64,000 nucleotides of DNA from Bretschneidera sinensis. Taxonomy: Eukaryota; Streptophyta; Magnoliopsida; Brassicales; Akaniaceae. Both the position numbers and the translations under genes were made by a program. The DNA is taken from NCBI GenBank assembly GCA_023935145.1, contig CM043701.1:70696317-70760316 (forward strand). Reading direction: 5' to 3'. Shown in pieces: positions 45,680 through 57,917 of the stretch. The first letter of the stretch is position 1, and every line of letters starts with the position of its first letter. The notes under the pieces are model-generated. The model worked only from the letters and a program-made list of their open reading frames with translations. It ran no database searches and was not told the origin of the DNA.

Positions 45680-48600
45680 ATGTTTTCTGGGGCATCTTTG
45701 AGAAAATCCTCACCTTTGATTTGTCAAGTTCTTTCCAATCAACGGTTGAACAACACTCGTCCATTGTCCAACCAATCACAAGGCTCCAACTCATCATCAC
45801 TGAGAGCATCCTTGGGTGGGCGTGGCTATGGTGAAAGTAAGAGTGGAAGAGACACGGTACTGCAATTTCTTTTGAGGTCAATCTCTTCAGGGGTTTTTAT
45901 TGCTGGGTCTAGCTTAGGATTATGGTATTGGTCTTCCTCTTCCTTTGATGAGAATTCCTTCTTATGCTTTTCGGATTGCCCCAAAGAGACAACATGGGAA
46001 ACAGGAGATGATGAGTATCAACATTCCATTCCTAAAAAGATGCCTAAGTTTCTCTTTGGAGGTACTATTTTTGAATATTTGAACCCTTCATTTGGTTCTT
46101 TAAAATTAATTCCAGGTGGAAAAAAGGGAAAAATATTAAATATCACATAAACATAGGTAAATACATTGTAATTGCTGGGACCTCAATCATCATCATCATC
46201 ATCATTGTTACATTAGACTATGTAATTTATTTTCTTGGTAATGCTAGCTAGGTTTGCAATTAAGTGATCATTCAAAGATTAATATCACGAGTTGTATTGT
46301 TTCAAATTGCATTCTCCTCATGTTAAGAATTTATTTTTGTGACAGGTGTTGTCGACACAAAATCTAGTATTACATTAGACTATGCTTTGTAAAGTTATTT
46401 TTTAAGAAAAATATTTATTATTGAAACGATAACAATCTGAAATGAAATCCAACATTACTCTTTTATGGGAAGAGATGCAACTAATTAATGAACTAAGCTT
46501 GTGGTCTTCTTGGCTAGCTAGTTATTGACGCTTAGCTTTTACTAACAATTAACATATACTTACATGTTTATCGTTTTCAGAAGAATGCTTGTTTACATGT
46601 GCACTAATCTGATACTAAACAGCATCCTATATTCTCCTTTTATTTACAATTTGATATAAATATAAACAAACTATCTGAGTTAAAAGTGTTTTTAACCATT
46701 ATTTCAGATGCATACAGGAGAAGAATCTTCTTCAATTACGAAAAACGCATTAGGATGCAAAGTCCTCCTGAAAAGGTACGCAAATGGCAAACCTCTCGGA
46801 CAGAATTTCTGTATAAGTTGTCTTAATGTATGCAATGCATTATGCCAAAGAAGGAATATAGTTTCTAATATGTTTTGATCGAGGGAGAGGAAAAGATTAC
46901 TCTTCCAAATTCTTTCATTTTCTCTCATTTCCTCAAATCTCCTAAACAAGAAGAATTAAAATGAGTTTTAAGAGAGTTGGAAGTGAAAAGTTACCCTCCA
47001 ATTCTTCTACTTACCATTAAAAAGAAATCCCCACAAAAAATGCTGGTATATGTACCCCTCAATTCGCTATCCTCTAATTTCCTCTCATTCCCCTCAATCA
47101 AAACAAGAGATAAGAAAGGAAGCATTGGCATGTTGCTAATAGAAACCCGATTACTCTCAATAGAAAAATTGCTATCAAGATCTTCGAAGTATGATCCCTT
47201 AAATTTCAAATATTGTTAATTAGAATCATAGTGAAAATTGGAAAAATTTTGATGAATAGCTAGGACTGAAGTATTGTTTGATTGTAAGTTTACCCTACTC
47301 TTCTATAACTCTTTAAGTAATTTAATTCATGTTATACTCCTCTTTGAGGCTTGATTTAACCTTTCATTGCAACATAACTATGTTTAGGTTTTTCTTGCTC
47401 TATTATGTTCATAATTGAATGTTATTTAGTACTATATATGTTTACCTACCAGGTTTTCGAGTATTTTGCTTCTTTTCGAACCCATTCAGGGGAGGTTCTT
47501 ATGACACCAGCAGACTTAATGAGGGCAATTGTTCATGTATTTCCTCCATCCGAGTCAAATCGTGTTAGAGAGGGATTTTTGAGAGGAGAGAGGGTCCCTA
47601 GTGAGCTGCATTGCCCTCCTTCAAAATTTTTCATGCTTTTCGATACCAACAATGATGGACTCATATCTTTTCCAGAGTGAGTGTCAATTTTCTTTTCAAG
47701 CTTGATCAAAACTTGTCCATAACGAATTTTCTGTATACTCTATTTGAATAAACCACAAATTAAATTAAATTATATAACTTCAGTTTCTTTTATGATATTT
47801 TATTTTTTCGAAAACCAGGTACATATTTTTTGTTACACTACTCAGCATTCCAGAATCAAGCTTTTCAGTAGCATTTAAAATGTTCGACCTTGACAATAAT
47901 GGGTAGGTCACTTTCAATAACTACCACTAATGTTCGTTTACTTGCTTGTTCCTTCTACTTTAAGTAAAAGAATCAAGCTATGTAATATCAAAATAGAAAT
48001 CATGACAGTTTTACCATTGACTTTTGCTTATTGGGTTTTAAACTATCCATTTTCAGAGAGATAGACAGAGAAGAATTCAAGAAAGTGATGGCTTTGATGC
48101 GATCTCAAAATAGGCAAGGGGCATACCGTAGGGAAGGACGACGAGTTTGGTTCAAAACTGTGGAGGTTGTAGAGAATGGAGGCTTGGTGGAGTACTTTTT
48201 TGGCAAAGATGGCAAGACGTGTCTACAACATGAAAGATTTGTCCAATTTTTAAGAAAACTACATGATGAAGTATGTAATTTCGAACTCTTTAAGATGTTT
48301 CTCCGATTAATTGATCTGCATTAAATATCAGTTTAATTCATTTATGCTTTTCCACTTTCGAGTTTTTGTAGATTTTACACTTGGAGTTTGCCCACTATGA
48401 CTATAAGTTCTGCGGTACAATATCAGCGAAAGATTTTGCATTATCTTTGGTTGCATCTGCAGATATCATCCATATAAACAAGTTCCTTGATCGGGTAGAT
48501 GAAATAAACAATGAACCACATCTAACAGATATTCGAATTACATTTGAAGAATTCAAAGACTTTGCCGAGCTACGTACGAAATTGCAGTCATTTTCTCTGG

Positions 48601-48979
48601 CCCTATTTAGTTATGGAAAAGTGAATGGAGTTCTAACAAAAAAGGATTTCCAAAGAGCTGCTTCTCAAGTAAATATACTAATCTCTCCTCCTAATATCTT
48701 TTATATATATCTCCTTGTTTCTTTCAATGAGTAATGGCCTAAAATTTGTTTTACTTGTACTAGGTGTGTGGCATTTCAATTACAAATAATGTGATTGACA
48801 TTATATACCATGTGTTTGACGTGAATCGTGATGGCAACTTAAGCTCAGATGAGTTTGTAAGAGTGGTGCAGAGAAGGGAAAGTGACACCTTGCAGCCTAG
48901 AGAGGCAGGTGTTAAAGGAATGATGTCTTGCTGGTTAAATTGCGCAACAAAGTGCTCAACTTCAAAGCTTTTTCTCTAA
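45680..48979 (+). CDS. MICU: MICU homologue, EF-hand regulator of the mitochondrial calcium uniporter (7 exons)
   Basis: Exons inferred by translation and GT-AG sites: 45680-46061, 46708-46775, 47453-47676, 47819-47902, 48057-48270, 48372-48668, 48764-48979. They total 1485 bases (494 residues and a stop), near the length I recall for plant MICU. Every splice junction preserves frame. The Ser/Arg-rich N-terminus suits a mitochondrial presequence, with a hydrophobic segment at about residues 66-84. The core YRRRIFFNYEKRIR and DLMRAIVHVFPPSES is family-specific. EF-hand loops lie at residues 214-225 (DTNNDGLISFPE), 248-259 (DLDNNGEIDREE) and 442-453 (DVNRDGNLSSDE), all with acidic first and last positions. 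The third loop fits the extra EF-hand reported for plant MICU. In this family, Ca2+ binding by MICU gates uptake through MCU at the inner membrane. No lesion is seen, and no other host gene lies in the window. Confidence 0.92.
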
Positions 48980-49303
48980 TTTACTAATTATGTAAATGTT
49001 ACTTTTTGATGGTTACAAGAGATTAACTGTTACTGATAGATTATGGGGTGAAGGTGAATTCTGATTTTTTTAGGCAAAAAAATCCATGACCTCTCAGACA
49101 TAACAGGGCAAAGTCATCTACTGCGGACTTATAAAATGTATAGTCCATCTTTCTTGACAATGTACATATTATTTTAGCTTCTAGAGATACTTCTCTTGTA
49201 AAGTTCTCTGATCTGTTAAGATTTTCCATCTTTTTTATTTAATTTATGATTCTTCCAATAACATATAAGAGTTTGCTTGAGATCCTAGTTGCTAAAATGA
49301 AGC

Positions 49304-49309
49304 AATAAA
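49304..49309 (+). terminator. Candidate polyadenylation signal of the MICU homologue
   Basis: AATAAA 325 bases after the stop codon. Plant signals are loose, so this is only a plausible 3' end. Confidence 0.3.
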
Positions 49310-50522
49310 ATCTCCTTATTTGCAGGCCTCCATCACTTGATGGTTTCATCAAAACACTTACTCTTCGGATACTTTTGTTGACTATGCAAAAGCACATTAT
49401 TGGTAATATAAATTAGGATAGTTCTGAAGTTCATGCGAATTCAATGGTTAAGATTTGAAAATATTCATGTGGCTACTCCAGTTCCTTTGCGGAAAAAAAG
49501 AAAGATATATAATTTGCCTTACGTGATATTTAAAATATCACAAATTTTTGAGACTTAAATGAGTTTTTAAAATTGAAAATTGATACATTAGAAATTTTAT
49601 CCAAGATTTCTAAACTAACTTTATATAAAATGCATGTATTTTAAATTGATATTTCAAATGAAGCATAATATTACTTAATTTATCAATTTTAAGAGATGAT
49701 AAGAATGTAACAACCGGACCTTAAGTTAATGGTGAAAATTAATTAGTTAATTCTAACTTCAATTAATATAAGAATTATTAAAATGTTAAAATGACATTTG
49801 ATGTTTTAACATATTATTTGTAACACAATTTTATTCACATTATTAACAATTTACTAACAAGTTTTAATTATCATGAATATTCGTTATATACATCATCATG
49901 ATTAAGTCCATAGAATAAAAGGAATGGAAATAGTATTATAACGTGATCATAATAATCAGATTATTCTTCATGAAAGCTTTATTCTGAAAAGTTATTAGTC
50001 ACAAGATTAGTAATGGGATGTTACTAATTTAAATATACTGGCACATGTTATATATATGTTTGCTCAATTTGAAGGATAACTGACCTCAATTTCACTTGCA
50101 TGAGAGACACTAAAATAAGTACGTGGTTTCATCATATAGAAGAGAATCATGGTATGCTACCCGCTCAACATATAAAATAGCCTTGGGCTATACATCATTA
50201 ATTACGGTTTGAAAATATCAAAATGAACAAGGTACATGAACATCGTAAGTTTTTAACAAACAAAAAAAAAATGCATAAATACATAAACATATCAATTTGA
50301 AAAAAAAAACCAAAGTACACTCGAAACAAAAGGAAATAAACACTGATAAAAATCTTTAACATCAAGGATTGATGATGACAAATCCATATCAACAAAACAT
50401 CAGTAGATATATGTAGCATCTCATTTCTTTCTTCCATATGGTTGTAACAATTTTGTAAGTTCTAAGAATTTTGCTTCATTTTCTATAGAGTGGTATTATA
50501 GTAGATTCTTTTATAAGAATTC
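49310..50522. other. Intergenic DNA between the host gene and the CACTA element
   Basis: AT-rich, with no coding region or recognised element that I can support. Confidence 0.4.
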
Positions 50523-51349
50523 TTCCACTACAAGATAAATGCTAAACGCCAGCGTTTTTTTTTAGCATATTTCGGCATTTTAAAGTGCCGCAATATGCGA
50601 TACCGGTGCTTATGGCAAGCATCAGATAAAGCGCCGGTATGTGTGGTGTCAAAGTGCCAGTCGTTAAGCACCGAAATATGCATTTTTTCGACACTTTTAA
50701 GCGCCGCTATATTTCGACGCTTCTAAGCACCGTAATATACCGCCACTATATTGCTGCGCTTTTAAGCATCGTAATATAACCCACTTTGCAATTGTAATGC
50801 TTGATTCTGATGATGCGGATGATAATGAATACTTATATTCTTGTACTGGTGATATTGAGCAGCAGAAGAAGGAGAATAAGAAGAACCCCCTCCAGCTCAT
50901 TGATTATTGTAATACAATAACCCTCTATCTCCCATCCTCAATTCTTCTACTTTAACTACTTCCAAATGCCACCGGATTCTTCCTCTTCTGTTCATGTCTA
51001 TGGAAACCAATTGAAAGAAATGAGACTTACTCAATTAACTAAAACTATAGAAAAAAAGCAACAGACGAATCAATATTGTAACAACAAGATTTAAACTTTT
51101 ACTATATGTATGTAAAACAAAGAGAAGAGAAGAGAGTTAAAATAAAGAAGAAAACTACCTTTGCTTTAACAGCTTTCTCACAAATCTTTTGACGTGCAAG
51201 ACAAAAAGAACGGGGACAGCTAGAGGAAGAAGCAAGAAGATTATAGAGGAAGATGTAAGAACATCCTTAAAAATTCGGGGGAGCTAAGGGCGTGCAGGAC
51301 TTAATTTTTTAGGGAAAAACACGTGGTAAGGAACATGATGACAATATGT

Positions 51350-52130
51350 GAAATTTATGAGCATATTTCGGCACTTGGAAGCGTCGGAATATGAAATGGA
51401 GCATATTTCGGTGCTTCTAAGCGCCAAAATATGAAATGGGTTTCGAGCATATTTCAGCGCTTAAAAGTGCTGCAATATGTGAAAATCCATTTCATATTCT
51501 GGCGCTTTGAAGTGCCAGAATATGAAATGGAGCATACTCTAGCACTTCCAAGCGTCGGAATATAAAATGGGTTTCGAGTATATTCCGGTGCTTAAATGCA
51601 TCACAATACGCAAAAACCCATTTCATATTCTAGCGCTTCCCATTTCATATTCTAGCGCTTCCCATTTCATATTCTGGCACTTTGAAGCGCTAGAATATGA
51701 AATGGAGCATAATCCGACACTTCCAAGTGCTAGAATATGAAATGGATTTTGAGCCTATTCCGACACTTAAAAGTGTCGCAGTACACAGAAACCCATTTCA
51801 TATTCCGGTGCTTTGAAGCACCGGAATATGAAATGGGTTTCGAGCATATACTGGCGCTTAAAAGCGCCACAATACGCAGAAACTCATTTCATAATCCGGT
51901 GCTTTGAAGCACCATAATATGAAATGGAGCATATTCTGGCACTTCCAAGCGCTGGAATATGCCATTTCATATTCCAACGCTTCCAAGTGTTGGAATATGA
52001 AATAGAGCATAATCCGGTGCTTCCAAGCATTGGAATATGAAATGGGTTTTGATCATATTCTGGCACTTTCAAGCACCGGTATATTGCGACGCTTAGAAGC
52101 ACCGAAATATGCACTAAAATTCACATATAA
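51350..52130. repeat. Array of palindromic subterminal repeats in the CACTA element
   Basis: Repeated units built from CATTTCATATTCCGGCGCTT and its reverse complement. At 51792-51837 two 22-base arms match perfectly around a 2-base centre. Imperfect palindromes lie at 51487-51530, 51662-51705, 51885-51930 and 51962-52005. Transcripts across this array would fold into a series of hairpins. Confidence 0.85.
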
Positions 52131-52211
52131 TGGTTCTTTAAAGCATCGATATATGTTCTTTGAATATTGCGGTGTTTCAAGGAAGCGCCACAAATAAAGC
52201 GCCGACGGTTG

Positions 52212-53193
52212 TTTTGGTATTTGTCTAAGGTTTAAATATGATTTAAACATGGTTCAAAGATGGTTAAAGTCTAAATCAAGGTTGGAAGATAAAATTTCAG
52301 CATGTTAAAGGAGTACACACATGTGTGTGCATCACTTTGGGTGTGTGTGCACACCCCTATTCAGCAAGGCAAAGGAGTGCGCACAACTGTGTGAGGGGCA
52401 GAATTAATGTGTGCTGCATCGCTTCTTCACCAGCGCTGCACTGCCCAGTAAGGGAGGTGCTGAAAGAAGGGCAATGCCACACCACTCTTTCACCAGCGCC
52501 GCACCACTCAGCAAGTGGTGAAAATGGTGTTTTACCTTGCGCCGCAGTGCTAGGCACACTGAAGCACACATGGACAGCTTGTTTAAGCCTCTTCTTAGGT
52601 GCATGGATGCAAGGTTAAAACACATAGCACCACTTAGGATTGATGCAAGGCCATGGTTAAATGGTCATCAAGATCTAAGGGTGGAGATTGACTCTCAAGA
52701 TTGGACAAGAAGTTGGTGCACTATATAAAGGGTCACCTAGCTTCATTATCAAAAAGAATAATAAGTTTCTGACATACTTTGAGATCAATTGTAAAGAATG
52801 ACAAGACATAATACAAGAGAAAATTGTGTGAGAGTGCAAAGACACAAAACACAAGAGGGACTCATTGTAGAGAGGCTGGTTGTAAAGAAGAGAGAGTAGT
52901 ATAGATGGAGAGCTTTGTAATAGTTCTTATCATCTTTTTTCTTCTCTTCTTGGTTTCTTCAAGAACTTGAGGTTTCTTGAAGAGGGTTGCTATAATTATA
53001 AAGAACTATTGATTTAGTGCAGAGAGTTCAGAGGAACTCACGGGGACGTAGGCTATTTCCGAACCTCGATAACAAATTGCTTGTCTTCTTTTATTTCTTG
53101 CTTTCGATTGCCGTATTTCTTTCTACAAGTCACTCTAGACTTGGGTGTTTGGAAGATCATGACCTGGACATCTTGTCAAGGTGATTTCCAATA
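52212..53193 (+). repeat. Copia-B 5' LTR
   Basis: From TTTTGGTATTTGTC to GATTTCCAATA. TATA box TATATAAA at 52722-52729, and the U5 contains GGAACTCACGGGGACGTAGG as in Copia-A. It lacks a ~26-base GC-rich segment present in the 3' LTR (near 57170-57200). Confidence 0.85.
52722..52729 (+). promoter_or_regulatory. Copia-B 5' LTR TATA box
   Basis: TATATAAA within GTGCACTATATAAAGGGTC, identical in context in the 3' LTR (57371-57378), in both Copia-A LTRs and nearly so in Copia-C (60744-60751). Confidence 0.75.
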
Positions 53194-53194
53194 G

Positions 53195-53206
53195 TGGTAT
53201 CAGAGC
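53195..53206 (+). other. Copia-B primer-binding site
   Basis: TGGTATCAGAGC, one base after the 5' LTR; the standard copia tRNA-iMet-complementary site. Confidence 0.9.
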
Positions 53207-53431
53207 TTGCATAGCTGGGTATCGGAGCAAGAACAAGAAGGTTACGGAGTCAAGACTCCAAGAATCAAAGATTAACTTCTTGGGTGATTCAAGAACGGAG
53301 TAAATATCAAGATCAGATCGTGTTCTTGAGGATGATTCAAGAACGGTGTTAAGATCCATCTTTGATAGTGTTCTTGAGGTTAAAGAAAACATTTGTGGGT
53401 ATTGCATAAATCTGGGATCTTGTCCACAAAG

Positions 53432-54646
53432 ATGGCTTCAAATTTCATGGTTAAGAAATTTGATGGAAATGGAGATTTTTCCCTATGGAAGCGGAAGATC
53501 AAGGCTGTTCTTGTGCAACAGAAAGTTGACTTGGCTATTGGAGAAGATGATGTTTTTCCAGAAAGTGTCATGGAGGACCAGCGGATTGAGATGAAGAAGA
53601 TGGCTTACAACACCATTTTTCTGCACATGTCGGATAGTGTCACAAAGGAGTGCGGAGACTCAGAAGATCTTGCTGTCATATGGAAGAAACTAGATGAGTT
53701 GTTTCTTACCAAAACTCTCCCTAACAAGATTTATCTTCTTAAAAGAATCTTTGCTTTTAAAATGGATCATAGTAAAAAGTTGCAAGATAATCTTGATGTC
53801 TTTAATAAACTAGTTCAAGATTTAGCTAGTTGTAGTATTAAATTTTCGAATAAACAATTGGCTGTCATTTTGTTAAATTCTCTTCCTGATTGCTTTGATA
53901 ATTTGATTAATGTTATTAAGTATGGAAGGGATACTTTAACTAAAAAGATTATGATCAATGCCATAAGGGCACATAACTTCAAAGCCAAGATGAAGGAGAT
54001 ATCAAGTGGAGATGGGCTATTCGTAAGGGGAAGGCCAGCAACTCGGAATGGCAGTAGCAACCATGGCAACTACCGGGAGAAATCAAGAGGTAGAGGGCAA
54101 AGCCATGAGAGAGTGCATTCCAAATCAAGATTTGGAAAGAGCTGCTTCTACTGTAACAAGGAGGGCCATTTCAGAAAAGATTGCAAGAAGAAGATGTGGG
54201 ATGAGAGAAGAAGCCACACCAACAATGGAGAGGCTTCGGTTGCCAAGGAAGAATTGCAAAATGATGTTCTTGTTGTCTGCTCAAATGTGAGCAGAAGGCA
54301 AAGCAGCAAAAAGTGGATTCTAGATTCTGGGTGCACTTATCACATGTGCCCTCACAAGGAATGGTTCAAGAATTTCAAGGAGATCAATGATGGAATGGTC
54401 TTCTTGGGGAATGAAAATTCTTGCCAAGTGAGGGGGATTGGAGACATCCAATTGAGGATGTTTGATGGAGTCACAAGGCTGCTGCGAAATATGAGGTATC
54501 TTCCATATTTGAAGAGATATTTGATCTCATTGGGGCAGCTGGTTTCCATGGGGTATACATGTAAAGTAGAGGGAGGAAAGATCAAGGTGGCCAAGGGGTC
54601 TTTGGTAGTGATCAAGGCAGCAAGAAACGATGACTCTATGAGATGA
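53432..54646 (+). pseudogene. Copia-B gag and protease, open frame ending in a frameshift
   Basis: An uninterrupted frame of about 404 residues from MASNFMVKKF. It holds the copia Gag domain (IWKKLDELFLTKTLPNKI), the zinc knuckle CFYCNKEGHFRKDC near residues 235-250 and an aspartic protease with ILDSGCTYHMC. A one-base loss relative to Copia-C near 54637 ends the frame after the protease. Gag would form particles and protease would cleave the polyprotein. This is the longest intact retroelement frame in the window. Confidence 0.85.
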
Positions 54647-56772
54647 TCGGATAGACAGAAATCAATGATCAAGCAGTAAGCTTGATGGCTGAGATGGATA
54701 TGGCAGCCCTTTAGCACACTCGCTTGGGACATATGAGCGAAAAAGGCCTGCAAGTTCTTAGCAAGGATGGTCTACTTGGAGGAGACAAAGTAGAGAAATT
54801 AGATTTCTGTGAGAGTTGTATTCTTGGGAAGCAACATCGGGTCAACTTCAACATCGGAGTGCATAAGTCTAAGGGGATTCTTGACTAAATTCATTCAGAC
54901 CTTTGGGGACTATCAAGAATACCAACACTGGAAGGTAACTTTTACTTTCTGTCTTTAATTGATGATTATTCAAGAAGAGTGTGGGTTTATTTACTTAGAA
55001 ATAAATCAGATGCCTTGGATAAATTTTTTATGTGGAAGAAGTTGCTGGAAACTCAAACAGGTAGGGTAGTTAAGGCTTTACGAACCGATAATGGCTTAAA
55101 ATTTTGCAATAAGGATTTTGATAAATTCTATGAATTAAATGGCATTCTAAGACATAGAACGGTTGTCAAAACACCTCAGCAAAATGAAGTTGCTGAGAGG
55201 ATGAATAGAACCCTTATGGAAAAGGTTAGGTGCATGTTAATAGGATCTGGTTTACCAAAATATTTTTGGGGAGAAGCTGTGGCTACAGCTGCATACTTGG
55301 TAAATAGATCACCCTCTAGAGCTTTAGAGCTCAAGACTCCCATGGAGATGTGGAGTGGGAAACCCCCTGAATTAAGCAACCTTAGGACTTTTGGGTGTGC
55401 TGCATATGCACATCAAAAGGAGGATAAACTTAGCCCAAGATCTAGAAAATGTGTATTTCTAGGATATAGTGATGGGATTAAGGGATATAGGTTATGGTCC
55501 TTAGAAAAGAAAGGCATGAAACTCATTATAAGTAGGGATGTAATTTTTAATGAATTGTTATTTCCCTACTTGGAGAAAACTAACCCTGCAGGGGCTAGTG
55601 AGCAAACCAGTCTGGAAGTTATGGAGCATCGCATCAAGGAGATTTCGGTTCAGGTAGAGCAAGGAAGGTAAGAGGGTTCGGACCAAGTAGAGCCCTTGAA
55701 TGAAGGCCATGCTCAAGAAACTCAAGAAGAGGTTGATACAGCAAGTCATAATGACTACCAACTCACAAGGGACCGAGGAATGAGGGTGGTTAGACCACCT
55801 TTGAGATATGGGTTCGTAGATGCTAATGTAGCAGCTCCTTGGACAGAAAGAGAGGTTGAACAAGAGACTTACATTGATGCCATGGGATGTAAGGATTCGC
55901 CAAGATGGAAGCTAGCTATAGAGGAAGAAACGGATTCTTTGAGGAAGAACAACTTCCGGGAATTGGTGAAAATTCCAGGAAAGCAGAAAGTTGTGGAATA
56001 TAAATGGAGTTACAAGATCAAAGAAGGGTACCCTCTAGGAGATGAAGTCCAAAACAGGGCTAGGCTGGTGGCGAATGGGTTCACGAGAAGAGAAGACATA
56101 GGTTTCACAAAAACTTTCTCACTTGAACACAAGGTGGATAAGGTGGTGATTATCCTCGTCTATGTCGATGATGTGCTGTTGGTTCGAAACAGTAGGGAAA
56201 GGATGGAAAGGTTTATATCTCAACTCAGTGAGGAGTTCGAGAGGAAGGATCTTAGCCTTGAACAAAAGATCTTTGGGATGTGTAGAATCCAAGAAAATGA
56301 GAGAAACTGGATAAGGGTTTCTTGGGCAATGGGTGTTCTCAACAGATTTGTGAGTAATCCAGGAAAGAAGCATTGGCTTGGGATAAAGTGGTTGCTGAGA
56401 TATTTGAAGGCTCGGTGGCAGTTGGTGGTAGCACTCTCAACAACCGAGGCTGAGTACATAGCGGCTACGGAGGCCATTAAGGAGGTTATGTGGTGTAAAG
56501 GGTTGCTGGAAGAGTTGAAGGTATTGGAGGAGCAGGTTGTTGTGTTTTCAGATAGTCAAAGTGCATTACACTTGTGTAAGAATCTGGTGTTCCATGAGAG
56601 GACAAAGCACATGGATGTTCGGTATCATTTCATTCGGGAAAATGTTACGAAAGGATGCATCCATGTGGACAAGGTAGCCATGGAAGAAAATCCTGCAGAT
56701 TTAGGTACTAAAGTCCTACCTCTAAGTAAGTTCAATAATTGCCTTGGACTACTTAGGATTGGAATCGGTTAA
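54647..56772 (+). pseudogene. Copia-B integrase and deleted RT-RNase H
   Basis: All in one frame after the frameshift, with about four stops. GAG-pre-integrase LGHMSEKGLQVLS is near 54726, followed by the integrase core with DYSRRVWVYL, LRTDNGLKFC and the VVKTPQQNEVAERMNRT segment. RT keeps FRELVKIPGKQKVVEYKW and YVDDVLLVRN, but the segment between FTKTFS and the YVDD region is missing. Two more segments are lost before RNase H (ALSTTEAEYIAATEAIKE, RTKHMDVRYHFI). The final frame 55696-56772 crosses all three deletions without a stop. Confidence 0.88.
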
Positions 56773-56849
56773 TTGATGACTCAAGATGAGTTTCGATCCT
56801 GAAATTCTCTGCACAATGGTTTGGGTTTAAACATTTAGACAAAGGTAGA

Positions 56850-57842
56850 GGTTGGTATCTGTCTAAGGTTTAAACATGGTTCAAAGATGGTTAAAGTCTA
56901 CACCATGGTTGGAAGATTAAATTTCAGAATGTTAAAGGAGTGCACACATGTGTGTGCATTACTTTGGGTGTGTATGCACACCCCTATTCAGCAAGGCAAA
57001 GAAGTGTGCACAGTTGTGTGAAGGGCAGCATCAGTGTGTGTTGCACTGTTCCTTCACTAGCACTGCACCACCTAGCAAAGGAGGTGCTGACAGAAGGGCA
57101 GCACCGCACCACTCCTTCACCAGCGCCGCACCACTCAGCAAGTGGTGAAAATGGTGTTTTGCCTAGCGTCGCAGCATGCCCTGTTCAGTGCCGCAGTGCT
57201 AGGTACATTGATGCACACATGGACAGCTTGTTTAAACTTCTTCTTAGGTGCGTGGATGCAAGGTTAAAATGCACAGCACCACTTAGGATTGATGGAGGGC
57301 TATGGTTAAGTGGTCATCAAGATCTAAGGGTGGAGATTGACTCTCAAGATTGGACAAGAAGTTGGTGCACTATATAAAGGGTCACCTAGCTTCATTATCA
57401 ACTAGAATAATAAGTTTCTGACATACTTTGAGATCAATTGTAAAGAGTGACAAGACACAATATAAGAGAGAATTGTGTGAGAGTGCAAAGACACAAAACA
57501 CAAGAGAGACTCATTATAGAGAGGCTGGTTGTAAAGAAGAGAGAGTAGTATAGATAGAGAGCTTTGTAATAGTTCTTATCATCTTCTTTCTTCTCTTCTT
57601 GGTTTTTTCAAGAACTTGAGGTTTCTTGAAGAGGGTTATTGTAATTGTAAAGAACAACTGATTTAGTGCAGAGAGTTCAGAGGAACTCACGGGGACGTAG
57701 GCTATTGCCGAACCTCGATAACAAATCGCTTGTCTTCTTTTCTTTCTTACTTTCGATTGCTGTGTTTCTTTCTACAAGTCATTCTAAACTTGGGTGTTTG
57801 GAAGATCACCACCTGGGCATCTTGTCAAGGTGATTTCCAATA
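56850..57842 (+). repeat. Copia-B 3' LTR
   Basis: From GGTTGGTATCTGTC after the purine tract to GATTTCCAATA, then the target duplication GGTTG. TATATAAA at 57371-57378. Confidence 0.85.
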
Positions 57843-57917
57843 GGTTGATATATTGCGGTGTTTGTATGAAGTGCCAAAAATAAAGTGTCGGCAGGTGTCA
57901 TTTACCTTGTAGTGTTC

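Larger units (their letters stand above)
52212..57842 (+). mobile_element. Copia-B: Ty1/copia element inserted in the CACTA element
   Basis: LTRs 52212-53193 and 56850-57842, an initiator-Met-type primer site, gag-protease-integrase-RT-RNase H, and a purine tract AAAGGTAGA before the 3' LTR. Target duplication GGTTG (52207-52211 and 57843-57847). Same family as Copia-A and -C. RT-RNase H is shortened by three deletions, so it cannot be autonomous. Confidence 0.9.
50526..57914. mobile_element. Nonautonomous CACTA (En/Spm-type) DNA transposon split by Copia-B
   Basis: Ends are CACTACAAGATAAATG (50526) and CATTTACCTTGTAGTG (to 57914), inverted repeats of the CACTA class. A 3-bp target duplication TTC (50523-50525 and 57915-57917) is standard for this superfamily. 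Without Copia-B it is about 1.75 kb, with no transposase gene. Subterminal zones (50541-50780, 51350-52211, 57848-57900) are filled with AAGCGCCG-AATATG-type repeats in both orientations, the likely transposase-binding sites. The middle (50780-51350) is unique sequence of unknown origin. Confidence 0.9.

Noticed and set aside
45680..46150. Reading the first 156-residue frame of the MICU gene as a separate intronless gene
   Set aside because: The GT at 46062 and the AG before 46708 join in frame to the family-typical YRRRIFFNYEKR segment; the sequence past 46061 is intron.
46704..47219. Frames on both strands in introns 1 and 2 of the MICU homologue (46704-46949, 46977-47219)
   Set aside because: They overlap the second exon in antisense or lie in intron sequence with no conserved product.
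55980..56480. Copia-B RT deletions as spliced introns of an active mRNA
   Set aside because: Compared with Copia-A, the missing segments do not begin GT and end AG at the junctions I can place, and one junction shows AAGG microhomology, so deletion is the simpler reading.
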